Shown: positions 35,360-45,934, numbered from the stretch's first letter. The stretch is 64,000 nt of DNA from Marinilabiliales bacterium (GCA_003512955.1 DOTG01000044.1:124001-188000), one strand, 5' to 3'. Numbers and translations: made by a program. The notes: generated by a model not told the origin, from the sequence alone.

Positions 35360-38300
35360 TTAAATCCATTGAATGATTTTTGACAATAAATGATCCTTAT
35401 CGACAGGTTTACTAATAAAATCGGAGCATCCAGCATTTAATGCCTTTGTTTTATCCGATTCTGCTGAATAGGCTGTAAGTGCAATAATGGGCAGTTTGGG
35501 TCTAATTTTTTTTATCAAGGGAGCAGCTTCAATACCGGTCATAATAGGCATTTTAATATCCATTAATACCATATCTACCGATGGATTGGTTTTGCAAATA
35601 TCAACAGCTTCGGAGCCATTGATGGCGCGCAAAAGGATGATTTTTTCATTCGATAGGTATTCTTGCAATAGCAAGTAGTTGTGATCTTCGTCCTCGGCCA
35701 CCAAAATAGTTTTATGATCGTTATATTCGAATCTGATTTCGTTTTCAGGTTGATTTTTCGTAACAACCTCCATTTGTGTTTTTTTGTAAGGTATTGTAAA
35801 ATAAAACCTGGAACCCTTATCTAATTCAGAGTCTAACCAAATTTTGCCACCAAGCAGTTCCACATAGGACTTTGAAATGGATAATCCTAACCCGGAACCG
35901 CCAAATTGCCGTGAATCGGATGACTCAACCTGCCGGAACCGTTTAAATATTTCATCATGCAGTTCTTTGGAAATTCCAATACCAGAATCCTCCACATAAA
36001 ATTCCAACTGGCTGCCTTTAACCATATAACCATATTTTACAAAACCTTGATCTGTAAATTTGATTGCATTGCTTATCAGGTTGGTTAGAATTTGTGTGAG
36101 TTTTATCTCATCGGTTATAAGAAACGCATTGTCATTGGGTAAACCGGTTTCGTAACTGAAAACCAAACCTGTATTAGCAGCTTTTGGTTTGAATTGCTCA
36201 TACATGAAACTGAACATCGCGTTAATATTCACCTTATCCTCCTTTGTTTTAATTTGCCCTGCCTCAATGGTAGCAATTTCAATAATATCGGTAATAATGG
36301 CCAATAATTGTTGGCTGTTTTGCGTAATCAGGTCAACAAAGAAAGCCCGTTTATCTGGTTGAAAATTAGAATCTTTCAACAGGCTGGAGAACCCGACAAT
36401 GGCATTCATCGGGGTGCGGATTTCGTGGGAAATATTGTGCAGAAAAGCTGTTTTTAACCGATCGCTTTCTTCTGCTTTTTCTTTGGCCTGAATCAATTCA
36501 TTTAACATCTTTTTCTTTTCGGTGATGTCATTCATAATAAGGATATAATTGCCAATGGTTCCATTATCTTTCATCAGGGTTGAAATCACCACTTCTTCCC
36601 AGAAGGCGGAGTTATCTTTCCGTCGGTTCAACATTTCGCCTACCCAGGTTTCTCCTTTATGGAGTGAATCCCAAAGTTTTGAATATTCTTCTTCCGATAG
36701 GTGTCCGGGGTTTAGTATCCTGGGTTTCTTCCCAATAACTTCGTTCAATGAATATTGCGTAGAAGCGGTAAATTTATGGTTGACAAATTCAATATTGCCT
36801 TCTGCATCGGTAATTATAACTGCCGAAGGGCTCTGTTCAATAGCCTTGCTCAGGGTTTTAATCTGCTTTTCGGCCATGAGCCTTTCGGTAATATCGTTCG
36901 AGATGACCAGCCGGGCTTTTTTCGATCCATAATCAATGGCGTGCGAGGTAATTTCAACAGAAATCAGTTCACCGTTCTTTTTAATATGGCGCCATGTACC
37001 TGCCTTGTAATAGTTATTAAATGTAACTGCTACATCGGCCAGCAATGTTTTGGTGTCTTCTTCGGGGCGGATATCCTTTAATGTCATATTCAGGAATTCT
37101 TCGTGCGAATATCCATAACTTTCTATGGCTGCATTGTTTACCTCCAAAAACGACAAGGTCTTTAAATCGTAAATCCACATGGGGAGCGGGCTGTTCTGGA
37201 AAAGGTATTTGTATTTTTCCTCACTTTCGCGAATCCGATCCTCTGCTTTCTTCCGTTTGGTAATATTCTCCACCATTCCTTCGTAATACATGGGATTACC
37301 CTTTTCATCGCGGAACAAACGCGCACTCTCACTCACAAAAATGGTGCTCCCGTCTTTTATTTTCCAGGCCGATTCCATGCCCACTACAATCCCGTTTTGT
37401 TCAATCTTTTTTTTGAATTCCTCTCTAGGGTAATTGTGTTCATTTCCGGCTTGCAGCAGGTTACGCCCCGAAAACTCTTCAATGGAATGATAACCCAGCA
37501 TCTTTAACAGGCTGGGATTGGCCATAAGTATTTGGCCCTCGGGCGTGGTCCGGTATATCCCGATAGGTGCGTTTTCATACAAACTGCGGAATTGCTCTTC
37601 GCTCTTCTTCAGGGCCTCTTCGGCCATTTTCTGCTCGGTTATGCTGCGCGAGATGCCAAAGGTCCCGATAATTTTACCTTTCGCATCGAGTAAAGGCATT
37701 TTTGTGGTTGAAACCCATGATGATTCTTGACGGTCCGACCAATTCTCTATTTCTTCTTTGTTTATAATGGGCCGTCCGGTTTTAATTATTTCCTGTTCAT
37801 CGTTATATGCTTGCTTGGAATGGTCGGTTTGGAAAAAGTCCATATCAGTTTTCCCTTTAGCCAGATAGGGATCGTTCAGCCCAAATTTTTGTGCCAAAGC
37901 TTTGTTGATCCGTAAAAAGCGGCTTTCTAAATCTTTGAAATAAATATAATCGGGAATATTTTCCAGAAGGGTCTGCATGTAATATTGTTCACGGACTAAC
38001 TTTTCCTCCATTTTCCGGCGTTCGGTAATATCTTCTTTTACAGCCACAAAATGGGTTGTTATACCTGCGTCATCTGTAATAGGTGAAATGGTGGCTGATT
38101 CATAATGCAGTTCCCCATTTTTCTTCCTGTTCTGAAATATGCCTTTCCATTCTCTACCCGATGTAATGGTTTCCCATAGTTCTTTGTATTCTTCGGGCGA
38201 TTTGTCGTCGGATTTTAGCACCCTTGGGTTCTCGCCCATTACCTCGTCCAGTGTATAACCTGTAATTTCAGTGAATTTAGGGTTCACATATTCAATACGC

Positions 38301-38773
38301 CCCATGTTATCGGTAATTACTATAGATACAGTATTCTGCTCAACAGCACGTGAAAGAATCTTAAGCTTTTCTTCGGCTACTTTTTTAGCAAGGATAACTT
38401 CTTTTTTCTTAATAGCGGCATTAATTGCAGAACCAAGACGGGTTAAATATTCTTTAATAATGTAATCATCGGCTCCTGTTTTCATAACCTCTACCGCCGT
38501 TTGCTCATTAATGGAACCTGTTATCAAAATAAACGGGATGTTAGGAACCAGTTCTTCTCTGATCAACAGTGCCTGCATCCCATCGAAAAGGGGAAGGGAA
38601 TAATCGGAAAGAATCAAATCGGGTTTAAATTCGTGGATGGCATTTATGTAGTCGTGCTTGGTTTCCACAATTTTAGCCACAAATTGAAAGCCACTTTTTT
38701 TTATTTCATACTTGATAAGTTCTGCATCGGAAAGGCGATCTTCTACCATCAGGATTTTAAGGACTACTTCCAT
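35360..38773 (-). CDS. Hybrid sensor histidine kinase: REC-PAS(x5)-HisKA-HATPase-REC
   Basis: A 1137-residue cytoplasmic protein without membrane segments. An N-terminal receiver (about 5-125, phospho-acceptor Asp57 in LILSDYSLP) is followed by five PAS domains (near 137-255, 265-390, 395-510, 515-635, 640-765). Then come HisKA with His783 in SHEIRTPMNAI, a HATPase domain (N box NLISNAIKF, G boxes DSGIGI and GGSGLGLS) and a C-terminal receiver with Asp1072. All kinase and receiver residues are intact. It can therefore take phosphoryl groups at its N-terminus from another kinase, sense through PAS, and relay onward. It ends the minus-strand signalling island. No output domain is fused. Confidence 0.9.
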   Translation of the reverse strand: MEVVLKILMVEDRLSDAELIKYEIKKSGFQFVAKIVETKHDYINAIHEFKPDLILSDYSLPLFDGMQALLIREELVPNIPFILITGSINEQTAVEVMKTGADDYIIKEYLTRLGSAINAAIKKKEVILAKKVAEEKLKILSRAVEQNTVSIVITDNMGRIEYVNPKFTEITGYTLDEVMGENPRVLKSDDKSPEEYKELWETITSGREWKGIFQNRKKNGELHYESATISPITDDAGITTHFVAVKEDITERRKMEEKLVREQYYMQTLLENIPDYIYFKDLESRFLRINKALAQKFGLNDPYLAKGKTDMDFFQTDHSKQAYNDEQEIIKTGRPIINKEEIENWSDRQESSWVSTTKMPLLDAKGKIIGTFGISRSITEQKMAEEALKKSEEQFRSLYENAPIGIYRTTPEGQILMANPSLLKMLGYHSIEEFSGRNLLQAGNEHNYPREEFKKKIEQNGIVVGMESAWKIKDGSTIFVSESARLFRDEKGNPMYYEGMVENITKRKKAEDRIRESEEKYKYLFQNSPLPMWIYDLKTLSFLEVNNAAIESYGYSHEEFLNMTLKDIRPEEDTKTLLADVAVTFNNYYKAGTWRHIKKNGELISVEITSHAIDYGSKKARLVISNDITERLMAEKQIKTLSKAIEQSPSAVIITDAEGNIEFVNHKFTASTQYSLNEVIGKKPRILNPGHLSEEEYSKLWDSLHKGETWVGEMLNRRKDNSAFWEEVVISTLMKDNGTIGNYILIMNDITEKKKMLNELIQAKEKAEESDRLKTAFLHNISHEIRTPMNAIVGFSSLLKDSNFQPDKRAFFVDLITQNSQQLLAIITDIIEIATIEAGQIKTKEDKVNINAMFSFMYEQFKPKAANTGLVFSYETGLPNDNAFLITDEIKLTQILTNLISNAIKFTDQGFVKYGYMVKGSQLEFYVEDSGIGISKELHDEIFKRFRQVESSDSRQFGGSGLGLSISKSYVELLGGKIWLDSELDKGSRFYFTIPYKKTQMEVVTKNQPENEIRFEYNDHKTILVAEDEDHNYLLLQEYLSNEKIILLRAINGSEAVDICKTNPSVDMVLMDIKMPIMTGIEAAPLIKKIRPKLPIIALTAYSAESDKTKALNAGCSDFISKPVDKDHLLSKIIQWI

Positions 38774-38961
38774 ATACTTTATTTTTTAAGGTCTGTTTGT
38801 TCGCTTATTTTATCAGCCTGTTTTAAAAAATGAACATCTTAATTTGGGCGTACCCTGAAAAAGTTTAGAACCGTTAAAATAGTCATCTGATGAATTCATA
38901 ATTAATGAATTAACCAATTGTAATTACTTGTCCGGATGACTTTTCGAAGCAGATTCAAAGT

Positions 38962-39405
38962 TTATTTGGGCGGTTCATTGTAGAGCAACCAATACATGCC
39001 AAGTTCTTTCACGGTAGTAATAAATTTTTCAAAATCGACCGGTTTAACGATAAAACTATTTGCGCCAAGTTTATAGCTGGCAACCACATCGCTTTCCTCT
39101 TTCGATGAGGTTAACACCACCACCGGGATGGTTTTTGTACGTTCATCCTGTTTAATTTGCCGGAGTATCTCTAACCCATCTACTTTGGGCAGCTTCAAAT
39201 CGAGAATGACCAGTTTAGGGTTTTGCAGAATGTCGCGATCACTGTAATTCCCTTTGGCAAAAAAATAATCGAGGGCCTCGGCACCGTCTGTAACTGTATG
39301 AATATCGTTGGCAATGTTATTTTTTTTCAATGCCCTGATGGTTAATTCCATATCGTTCGGGTTATCTTCAACAAGAAGAATCTCTGTTGCATGATTTTGG
39401 TTCAT
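38962..39405 (-). CDS. Single-domain response regulator (Rcp1-like)
   Basis: A 147-residue stand-alone receiver with acidic pair ED (14-15), phospho-acceptor Asp69 in LVILDLKLPKVDG, Thr/Ser in VVLTSSKEESD and the lysine in VKPVDF. The long insert after helix 2 (DYFFAKGNYSDRD) is typical of Rcp1-type regulators that partner phytochrome-class kinases. The adjacent upstream gene (62 bases) encodes a kinase with the SHDLRAPLRAI H-box of that class, its likely phosphodonor. With no output domain, it probably works by protein contact or phosphorelay. Confidence 0.9.
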   Translation of the reverse strand: MNQNHATEILLVEDNPNDMELTIRALKKNNIANDIHTVTDGAEALDYFFAKGNYSDRDILQNPKLVILDLKLPKVDGLEILRQIKQDERTKTIPVVVLTSSKEESDVVASYKLGANSFIVKPVDFEKFITTVKELGMYWLLYNEPPK

Positions 39406-39467
39406 GATATAGTTTTTTTTATGTTTAATATTGCATGATGCATATTTTATTCCCTAATTGTAGGTCC

Positions 39468-42029
39468 TTATAGTTTTTTTGTTTCTGCTGCAATCGTAAA
39501 ATAGAAGGTGGCCCCCTCATTTACTTTTCCTTCGGCCCAAATACGGCCATGGTGCCTGGCCACAATCCGTTGTACAATGGCAAGCCCTACCCCGGTACCC
39601 TCAAACTCTTTTTCGGAGTGCAGCCTCTGGAATACCCCAAACAGTTTATTTGCATAAGCCATATCAAAACCGCTCCCATTGTCTCTCACATAATAAATCA
39701 GTTGGCTATTTTCCGGGTGAAAACCTATTTCAATGATGCGTTCCGGCTTTTTTGAGGTGAACTTAATGGCATTTCCGATTAAATTTATCCAAACCTGTTT
39801 TATCATGGAAGGATCGCCATTCGTTTCGGGAATCCCCTGCAAGCGGAAATCAATTTTTCCATGCGCATCGGTAACTGCCAATTCCTGAAATACGGATTTG
39901 GCCATATCATACATATCAATCTTTGAAAGGATGATCTCTTTACGGCTCAAACGCGAAAATGCCAACAAATCGTCAATGAGCATTCCCATTTTTTTTGCAT
40001 TATCGGTCACAATCTGGAACAGGCGGATGCCCTCACTATCAAGTTTGTGGCCATATTCTTCGATTAAAATCCGCGAAAAGCTGTCGATGGCCCGCAACGG
40101 TGCCCGCAAGTCGTGCGAAACAGAATAGCTAAAAGCTTCCAATTCTTTGTTGAGTGCTATTAGTTTTTGTTTCTCGTTTTTTAACTCGGTGGTCATGTCG
40201 TTAATATCTTCCACCATATATAACATGGCTTTCTGGCTTTTTTCCAGTTTTTTAACCTGTGCATCTAACTCAAGGGTGCGTTTTTCCACTTTTACCTCCA
40301 GGTCTTCCTTAAGCCGGAGCAATTCCATTTCCGATTCTTTCAGTTCGGTTATGTCTTGAAAAGACCCTCTTATTTGGGCAACCTTACCATGAACATACGA
40401 TGGGTTTCCAATGGTACGCACCCATTTGTGATTTCCTTTGGCGGTTACCAATTCAAGTATCAGATCATAGGGTTTTCCTAGTTCAATGGCCTCATTTATA
40501 GCTTCTTCAATCTTTTTTCTTGAATCGTCCACATAAAAGTTACTACCAATTTCTACATTCGTTTCATCTTTGGGGTCTAATTCGTGAATTAAAGCCACTT
40601 CCTCGGTCCAGGTACCTTTACCTGTAGCAGCATCAAACTCCCACCCCCCGATTTTAGCAACCTTGCCCATCTCGTGCATTAAGGACTGTGTGTGAATAAG
40701 GTCTTCTTCCGTTTTTTTCCATTCGGTAATATCCAAAATACTACCATAAACCCGGACTACTTTTTTGCCTTGAAATTCTGCCTGCCCACTAGTCCACACC
40801 CACTTTTGAGTACTGTTTTTGGCTATCAGGCGTAATTCCAGGTTGTACGATTTTCCTTTTTCAATAACCTGCTTAAATGCATCTTTTAATACCTTTCTAT
40901 CATCGGGATGATAAAACCGGATATCCATCTCCAGGTCCGAGGGATTATAATCATCGGGATGCACCCCATATATCTGGTAAACACCATTGGTCCAGGATAT
41001 TTTTTTTGTTTCTAAAATATAGTCCCATCCTCCCACCTTACTTACCCGTTCCATTTGCTCTAACAGGAGCTGCTGCTGATGAAGCATTTGGTTGGTTTTT
41101 TCATGTTCTTTTACCTCTTTTTCCAATATTTTCGTTTTTATTTTTACCAGGCGCCGTAATACGAAAATAAGAACAAACGACAAAACCGCTACCAACGGAA
41201 TAAGAATGTTCAAACTATGTACAATAACCTCCTTAATTGATAACGGTTCTTTTGAAGAAGGCCCAAACCATTTGTGGTGTATAGCATCATACGTTTTGTT
41301 GGCTATAATAACGGAAAGGCCTTCGTTTAAATGGGCAATAAGTTCTGTGTTTCCTTTTTGTGTAGCAAAACAAAAATCCTGTCGGAAGTCGTCTATTTGA
41401 ATATTCAAAGGGACTACATTTTTTATTTTCATTGATTTTATCAATTCAAGTCCTACTACCTGCTGAACCAATACGGCATCAACTTTACCGCTTTCAAGTA
41501 ACCTAAATGCTTCTTCGAAAGTGTGGGTCCTGAAAATGTTGGATGAGAGGTTTTTTCTTTGAATATATTCATCGGCATTATCGCCCCGCATTACAGCAAT
41601 TGATTTGTTTTCTAAGTCCTTGACTGAATTGATTCCTTTAGTGCCTTTTTTCACAAAAATGGCTCCGTGCAATCTAAGATAGACCATCGAAAATTCATAA
41701 AGATGTTCTCTATCTGGGGTCCGACCAACCAAAGGCAATGCATCGATTTTCCCTTCGGCAAGGTCTTGTTTGATTTGGTTCCATATCCCAATTTTAATCG
41801 TAACTTCCATTCCAACTGCTTTCGCGGCGGCCTTGAACAGTTCCACCGAAAAACCATCGGCCAGGCCATTTTTATCAACAATGCAATAAGGAGGGTAATC
41901 GGGTTCCGATGCTATTACAATGGTTGACTTAAGTTGGATACTATCAATGGAGTGTGCCTGTTTATTTATTCCAATAAATGTAATTAACAATGCAGAAACG
42001 ATGATGGTCGCTTTTTGTCCGGTTTTCAT
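39468..42029 (-). CDS. Sensor histidine kinase with periplasmic solute-binding (SBP_bac_3) sensor and two PAS domains
   Basis: An 853-residue membrane kinase. A signal-like N-terminus (to about 28) precedes a type 3 amino-acid-binding-like domain (about 35-258, with EPDYPPYCIVDKNG and GVHSLNIL-side membrane entry). It continues with one transmembrane helix (about 270-292), two PAS domains (about 325-440, 450-565), a coiled coil and HisKA with His639 in SHDLRAPLRAI. A HATPase follows (NLIGNAIKFT, DNGSGF, GTGVGLAI). It should sense a small periplasmic solute directly through the fused binding domain. It is preceded by the REC-PAS-PAS gene (12-base gap) and followed by a matching single-domain regulator. 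Confidence 0.88.
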   Translation of the reverse strand: MKTGQKATIIVSALLITFIGINKQAHSIDSIQLKSTIVIASEPDYPPYCIVDKNGLADGFSVELFKAAAKAVGMEVTIKIGIWNQIKQDLAEGKIDALPLVGRTPDREHLYEFSMVYLRLHGAIFVKKGTKGINSVKDLENKSIAVMRGDNADEYIQRKNLSSNIFRTHTFEEAFRLLESGKVDAVLVQQVVGLELIKSMKIKNVVPLNIQIDDFRQDFCFATQKGNTELIAHLNEGLSVIIANKTYDAIHHKWFGPSSKEPLSIKEVIVHSLNILIPLVAVLSFVLIFVLRRLVKIKTKILEKEVKEHEKTNQMLHQQQLLLEQMERVSKVGGWDYILETKKISWTNGVYQIYGVHPDDYNPSDLEMDIRFYHPDDRKVLKDAFKQVIEKGKSYNLELRLIAKNSTQKWVWTSGQAEFQGKKVVRVYGSILDITEWKKTEEDLIHTQSLMHEMGKVAKIGGWEFDAATGKGTWTEEVALIHELDPKDETNVEIGSNFYVDDSRKKIEEAINEAIELGKPYDLILELVTAKGNHKWVRTIGNPSYVHGKVAQIRGSFQDITELKESEMELLRLKEDLEVKVEKRTLELDAQVKKLEKSQKAMLYMVEDINDMTTELKNEKQKLIALNKELEAFSYSVSHDLRAPLRAIDSFSRILIEEYGHKLDSEGIRLFQIVTDNAKKMGMLIDDLLAFSRLSRKEIILSKIDMYDMAKSVFQELAVTDAHGKIDFRLQGIPETNGDPSMIKQVWINLIGNAIKFTSKKPERIIEIGFHPENSQLIYYVRDNGSGFDMAYANKLFGVFQRLHSEKEFEGTGVGLAIVQRIVARHHGRIWAEGKVNEGATFYFTIAAETKKL

Positions 42030-42041
42030 AGTTTACATTTT

Positions 42042-43415
42042 TTATGAAGTCAACCCACTATCTATGCCATTTTGGTCAAGAATGTTTTTCAACCTTTTTA
42101 CTTCCTCTCTCAACTCTGTAATCCGGAACTCTCGGTTGAGCGTAATTTCGTGAAATTTTTCGAGTTCCTGAATTTTTATTTTCAATTCTTTGGTTTGTTC
42201 CTTTACTCTTTCTTCCAATTCATTTTTGAGCGATAAAAGTTCATCTTCGCTATTTTTGCGGTCTGTTATATCAATAAAGGATATAATATTTATACCGCCA
42301 ATGGGTTCAAATCCAATCTCAAGGCACCGCAAACTGCCGTCTTTGCAGGTAACCATGCTCTCTATCGGGCTGATTTTCGTGTGGGTTTTCATGGCCCTCT
42401 CGATAGCAATCTCGCTTTGTTTCCTGATTTTTTCCCGGTATTCCTCATCAGGATAAGCACGTAGCCACCACTCATCAACCGAAGGTATATCGTCAATAGT
42501 ATATCCTGTAATTTCTTTAAATTTTATATTTGACATTATCCCATTTTGGTTACTGTCGGATACAACAAAACCAACCGGAGCCAATTCAATCAATTTCCGG
42601 AACTTTTTTTCGTTTTCTTTCAGGTTTTCTTCAATGGCCTTACGTTCGGTGATATCGGTGGTAGTTCCAATGTAACCAATAATTTTTCCGCTTTCATCCT
42701 TTTGAGGGACAGCTTTCCCGTTTACCCAGGCTATGGTACCATCATTTTTTAAGAACCGGTATTCTGCCACCGAAAATGAATTATCAGCAACGGCTTGTTT
42801 CCATCCTTCAATAATCGGGTTACGATCATCGGGGTGGATGGCATTTAGCCAGCCGGTACCAACGGCTTGTTGGAAATCAATACCTGCAATTTCGCACCAT
42901 CTGGGATTTACATAAGTGGTATTGCCGAATGTATCGGTCCTGAAAATTCCGACCGGGACAGTCTCAGAAAGTGACTTGAACAACTGTTCGCTTTCTTTGA
43001 GCAATTCATTGGCAATTTTATGCTCCTTTGCCACAGCCTTATGCTTAAGAATGGATTTTATGGTTGGTGAAAGACCCCGAATGTGTTTGGCTGTTTTAAT
43101 TACGTAATCGGAGGCGCCCATCTTTATGGCTTGAATCGCAATTTCCTCGGAACCTGTACCTGTTACTATAATTACAGGCAATTCCGGATCTTTATTTTTT
43201 ACAATATCTAATACCCGCAGTCCATCGAAGCCAAGAATGTTAAAATCACTCAGTACCAGATCAAATTCATACTCCAGGAGATATTTTTCAAACTTCTCAC
43301 GGCTATCAGCAGCAATCACTTCATATTCATCCTGCTCTTTCTCCAAAGCATCTTGAATCAATATCCTGTCATGAAAGCTATCGTCAACATGTAGTATTCT
43401 GATTTTTGGTTTCAT
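42042..43415 (-). CDS. Receiver-PAS-PAS protein lacking a kinase domain
   Basis: A 457-residue cytoplasmic protein. The receiver (about 5-125) has Asp57 in LVLSDFNILG. Two PAS domains follow (about 140-260 and 270-390), then a C-terminal heptad-rich helix (about 395-450) with EKFHEITLNREFRITELREEV split over its last third. There is no HisKA, HATPase, GGDEF, EAL or DNA-binding domain. The C-terminal helix closely resembles the end of the Cache/PAS/GAF protein encoded further upstream, which suggests that both dock to a common partner. It may act as a phosphorylation-controlled sensor adaptor for the kinase encoded 12 bases downstream. Confidence 0.85.
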   Translation of the reverse strand: MKPKIRILHVDDSFHDRILIQDALEKEQDEYEVIAADSREKFEKYLLEYEFDLVLSDFNILGFDGLRVLDIVKNKDPELPVIIVTGTGSEEIAIQAIKMGASDYVIKTAKHIRGLSPTIKSILKHKAVAKEHKIANELLKESEQLFKSLSETVPVGIFRTDTFGNTTYVNPRWCEIAGIDFQQAVGTGWLNAIHPDDRNPIIEGWKQAVADNSFSVAEYRFLKNDGTIAWVNGKAVPQKDESGKIIGYIGTTTDITERKAIEENLKENEKKFRKLIELAPVGFVVSDSNQNGIMSNIKFKEITGYTIDDIPSVDEWWLRAYPDEEYREKIRKQSEIAIERAMKTHTKISPIESMVTCKDGSLRCLEIGFEPIGGINIISFIDITDRKNSEDELLSLKNELEERVKEQTKELKIKIQELEKFHEITLNREFRITELREEVKRLKNILDQNGIDSGLTS

Positions 43416-43508
43416 CCGTAAATAATTTGCATCAATATGAACTGTTTTTTAATAATCGTTTTCTTAACATTCCCTTTTTTCTAAGCGACTTTGCGTTAAT
43501 CCTCTATC

Positions 43509-43538
43509 CTCTATTTTTCTGTTCTCTATTTTTCTGTT
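43509..43538. repeat. Two tandem copies of a 15-base pyrimidine-rich repeat
   Basis: CTCTATTTTTCTGTT occurs twice without a gap, in the 166-base space between two signalling genes. No function is evident. Confidence 0.5.
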
Positions 43539-43581
43539 TATTTACCACTCAGAAACCCAGAGTCCATGTTTTACTATAGGG

Positions 43582-44028
43582 TTAAGAATTTTCAGGGGGT
43601 TTGATATTTAATGAAAACCAATAATCGTCTATCTTTTTCACTACTTCGGTAAAACCTTCAAACGAAACAGGTTTCAACAGGTAACTATTTGCCCCAATAT
43701 CGTAGCTTAGTGCCCGATCGCCCTCTTCCTTCGATGAGGTGAGAATAACAATTGGAATACGTTTCAGTTTTTCGGTGCTTTTAACCTGTCTTAATACTTC
43801 AAAACCATCAATCTTTGGCATCTTCAGATCAAGTAAGATTAGCGCTGGGATGGGAAATTCGTCCCTATTTGCATACTTATCTTTACCAAACAGGTAATCA
43901 AGTGCTTCCTGACCATTCCTGGCTACATGGATGGTGTTTTTAAGACGGGCTTCTTTGAAAGCATCCAGGGTGAGTATTACATCCATGTGGTTGTCCTCAA
44001 CTAACAGAATGTGGGCTTCATTTTCCAT
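43582..44028 (-). CDS. Single-domain response regulator (Rcp1-like), second copy
   Basis: A 148-residue stand-alone receiver with ED pair (11-12), phospho-acceptor Asp67 in LILLDLKMPKIDG, VILTSSKEEGD and the lysine in LKPVSF. Like the other single-domain regulator here it carries the DYLFGKDKYANRD insert of Rcp1-type proteins. Its start lies 10 bases after the stop of the YfiR-like kinase gene, so it is that kinase's probable partner. Phosphoryl transfer to the other regulators or the hybrid kinase is possible. There is no output domain. Confidence 0.9.
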   Translation of the reverse strand: MENEAHILLVEDNHMDVILTLDAFKEARLKNTIHVARNGQEALDYLFGKDKYANRDEFPIPALILLDLKMPKIDGFEVLRQVKSTEKLKRIPIVILTSSKEEGDRALSYDIGANSYLLKPVSFEGFTEVVKKIDDYWFSLNIKPPENS

Positions 44029-44038
44029 AGTTAAATGT

Positions 44039-45934
44039 TTAATTAGGTTTAGGTAAATTTACATAAAATGTTGTTCCCTGATCCACCACCGAATCAACCC
44101 AAATGATTCCGTTCAACATGGTTACCGATTTCCGGACTGTGGCAAGGCCGATTCCGGTTCCCGGATAATTATCTTCGCTATGTAGCCGTTGAAAGATGTT
44201 GAATATTTTTTCCCAATATTCTTTAGGGATGCCGATACCATTGTCGGAAATTTTCAAAGTCACATGTTTGGCATCTTGTTCAAAGTTTATTTTAATTTCC
44301 AGGGGAACATCTGTTCTCCGGTAGGTTATGGCATTATCAATTAAGTTGATGAAGATCTGCTGCAATAAAATCTCGTTGCCGAGTATTTCCGGTATCTCTT
44401 TTTCGACAAAAAATGACGCCTCCACGTTTTCAAGTTTCTGCCTAAAATCGGAATGAATGGTATCAATAACTTTATTGAGTGAAATAGGGTAAATATCAAT
44501 GGATTTGCGCCCCAGGCGGGAATATTCAAGCAAATCGTTAATTAAATGCTCCATACGGACACTGGCCTGCACAATATAATCCATGTACTGCTGACCCTCG
44601 TCGTTCAACGATTCACGGTGCCTTTTCGATAGTATCTGCGAGAACCCGAAAATGGCCCGGAGAGGCGCCCGCAAGTCATGCGATATGGAGTAACTAAACG
44701 ACTCCAGTTCCTTGTTTATAGCAGCCAGTTGGGCTGTCCGCTCATTCACACGTGCTTCAAGGGTCTCATTTAATTTCTGGATTTCCTGTTCGGCATTTTT
44801 ACGTTCAATCAGTTCCACCCGCAGTTGTTCATTTACAATATTCAACTCAATTGTTCTTTGGGCCACTTTTAGTTCAAGATGTTTGTTGTGGTTTTTCTTA
44901 GCACGGTAAGCCATAAAAAGGCTAAGCACTAAAAATACCACCAGTATAATAATTACAACAAACAAATACATAATATTGCGCTGGCGGTGAATGGTTTGCC
45001 CCCTGTCTTCCAGGACTTGTAACTGCGATTGCAATCTTGATTCCTTTATTTCAATTTCTTTTTGAAGCCTCGCCAACTGCTCCTTACCTTTTTCAAGTTC
45101 ACTTTTCTGCTTTTTAATGTCCTCTGATAGGAGATGCAAAACCCTTTGCTGTTCTTTTCGTTCTTTAACCAGTAATTCCAGATCGGCCTGCCGCCTATTT
45201 AGCAACAGGCTCTGCGATACAAGTGTTTCCTGTTGTCCCGAAATCTGTTCCGATTGTCTCAGCAAACTATCTTTTGCCAGTTCGGCCTCTTTTGATTTGT
45301 TACTAATCTCCATTTCAAGGGCAACCAAATTGCTTTCGTAAGCCGCCATCTGCTTTTGAAGGGTGAACAGGCTTTTCTGTCCTTCGCGGTATAATTGAGC
45401 TACATCTACTTCGGTTCCACCCACGAAAATAACATCGGGTAAAATGGTTAATTGCTGATTAATGATGTTTGATTTATTGATTTCGAATTTGAGCGATCCT
45501 TCCTTTAAATCGTAAAAATTTATCATAATAAGCCGCTTATCTTCATATTTATCGCTTACAAGGAGGATGTTGTGGTTTTCAATCTGGCTATAAATGGAAA
45601 TTAACTGATCGCTTTTGTCTTGCAATACAAAAACAAGTTGCAAATCAATCATTCCGGTATAATTTGTTGCTGACGAGATTCGTATGGGTTTGTTTCTTAA
45701 CCTCCTTGTCTTTGAAAGATTTGTCATTTCACGGATGATGTTTTCATCGTTTCCGATGATGAGAAAATGAAATTCTTTCAGACTGTCCTCATTTTGCCAT
45801 TGAATATTTTTTGCAATGCTGTAAATATAAGCACTTATGGCCACAGGCCGCTCAACTTGCTGAGCATTGCTGAATAAACTTATTGATAAGCAAAATGCCA
45901 AAACTACATGATAGAAAATACTCCTATAGTTCAT
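44039..45934 (-). CDS. Sensor histidine kinase with YfiR-like (DUF4154) periplasmic domain
   Basis: A 631-residue membrane kinase. A signal peptide (1-24) precedes a YfiR/DUF4154-like domain (about 28-175, AYIYSIAKNIQWQ and FHFLIIGNDENII). A long coiled coil follows (about 185-320), then a transmembrane helix (about 325-345), a second coiled coil, HisKA with His419 in SHDLRAPLRAI and a HATPase (NLIDNAITY, DNGIGIP, GTGIGLATV). YfiR in Pseudomonas is a periplasmic inhibitor of a membrane signalling enzyme; here the same fold is fused to a kinase. The TonB-dependent receptor gene lies 141 bases upstream and a matching regulator gene 10 bases downstream. An outer-membrane-to-kinase signal path is a reasonable hypothesis. 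Confidence 0.85.
   Translation of the reverse strand: MNYRSIFYHVVLAFCLSISLFSNAQQVERPVAISAYIYSIAKNIQWQNEDSLKEFHFLIIGNDENIIREMTNLSKTRRLRNKPIRISSATNYTGMIDLQLVFVLQDKSDQLISIYSQIENHNILLVSDKYEDKRLIMINFYDLKEGSLKFEINKSNIINQQLTILPDVIFVGGTEVDVAQLYREGQKSLFTLQKQMAAYESNLVALEMEISNKSKEAELAKDSLLRQSEQISGQQETLVSQSLLLNRRQADLELLVKERKEQQRVLHLLSEDIKKQKSELEKGKEQLARLQKEIEIKESRLQSQLQVLEDRGQTIHRQRNIMYLFVVIIILVVFLVLSLFMAYRAKKNHNKHLELKVAQRTIELNIVNEQLRVELIERKNAEQEIQKLNETLEARVNERTAQLAAINKELESFSYSISHDLRAPLRAIFGFSQILSKRHRESLNDEGQQYMDYIVQASVRMEHLINDLLEYSRLGRKSIDIYPISLNKVIDTIHSDFRQKLENVEASFFVEKEIPEILGNEILLQQIFINLIDNAITYRRTDVPLEIKINFEQDAKHVTLKISDNGIGIPKEYWEKIFNIFQRLHSEDNYPGTGIGLATVRKSVTMLNGIIWVDSVVDQGTTFYVNLPKPN

Noticed and set aside
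41431..41443. FNR-like palindrome TTGAT-N3-ATCAA
   Set aside because: The spacer is three bases, not four, and it lies inside the solute-binding kinase gene.
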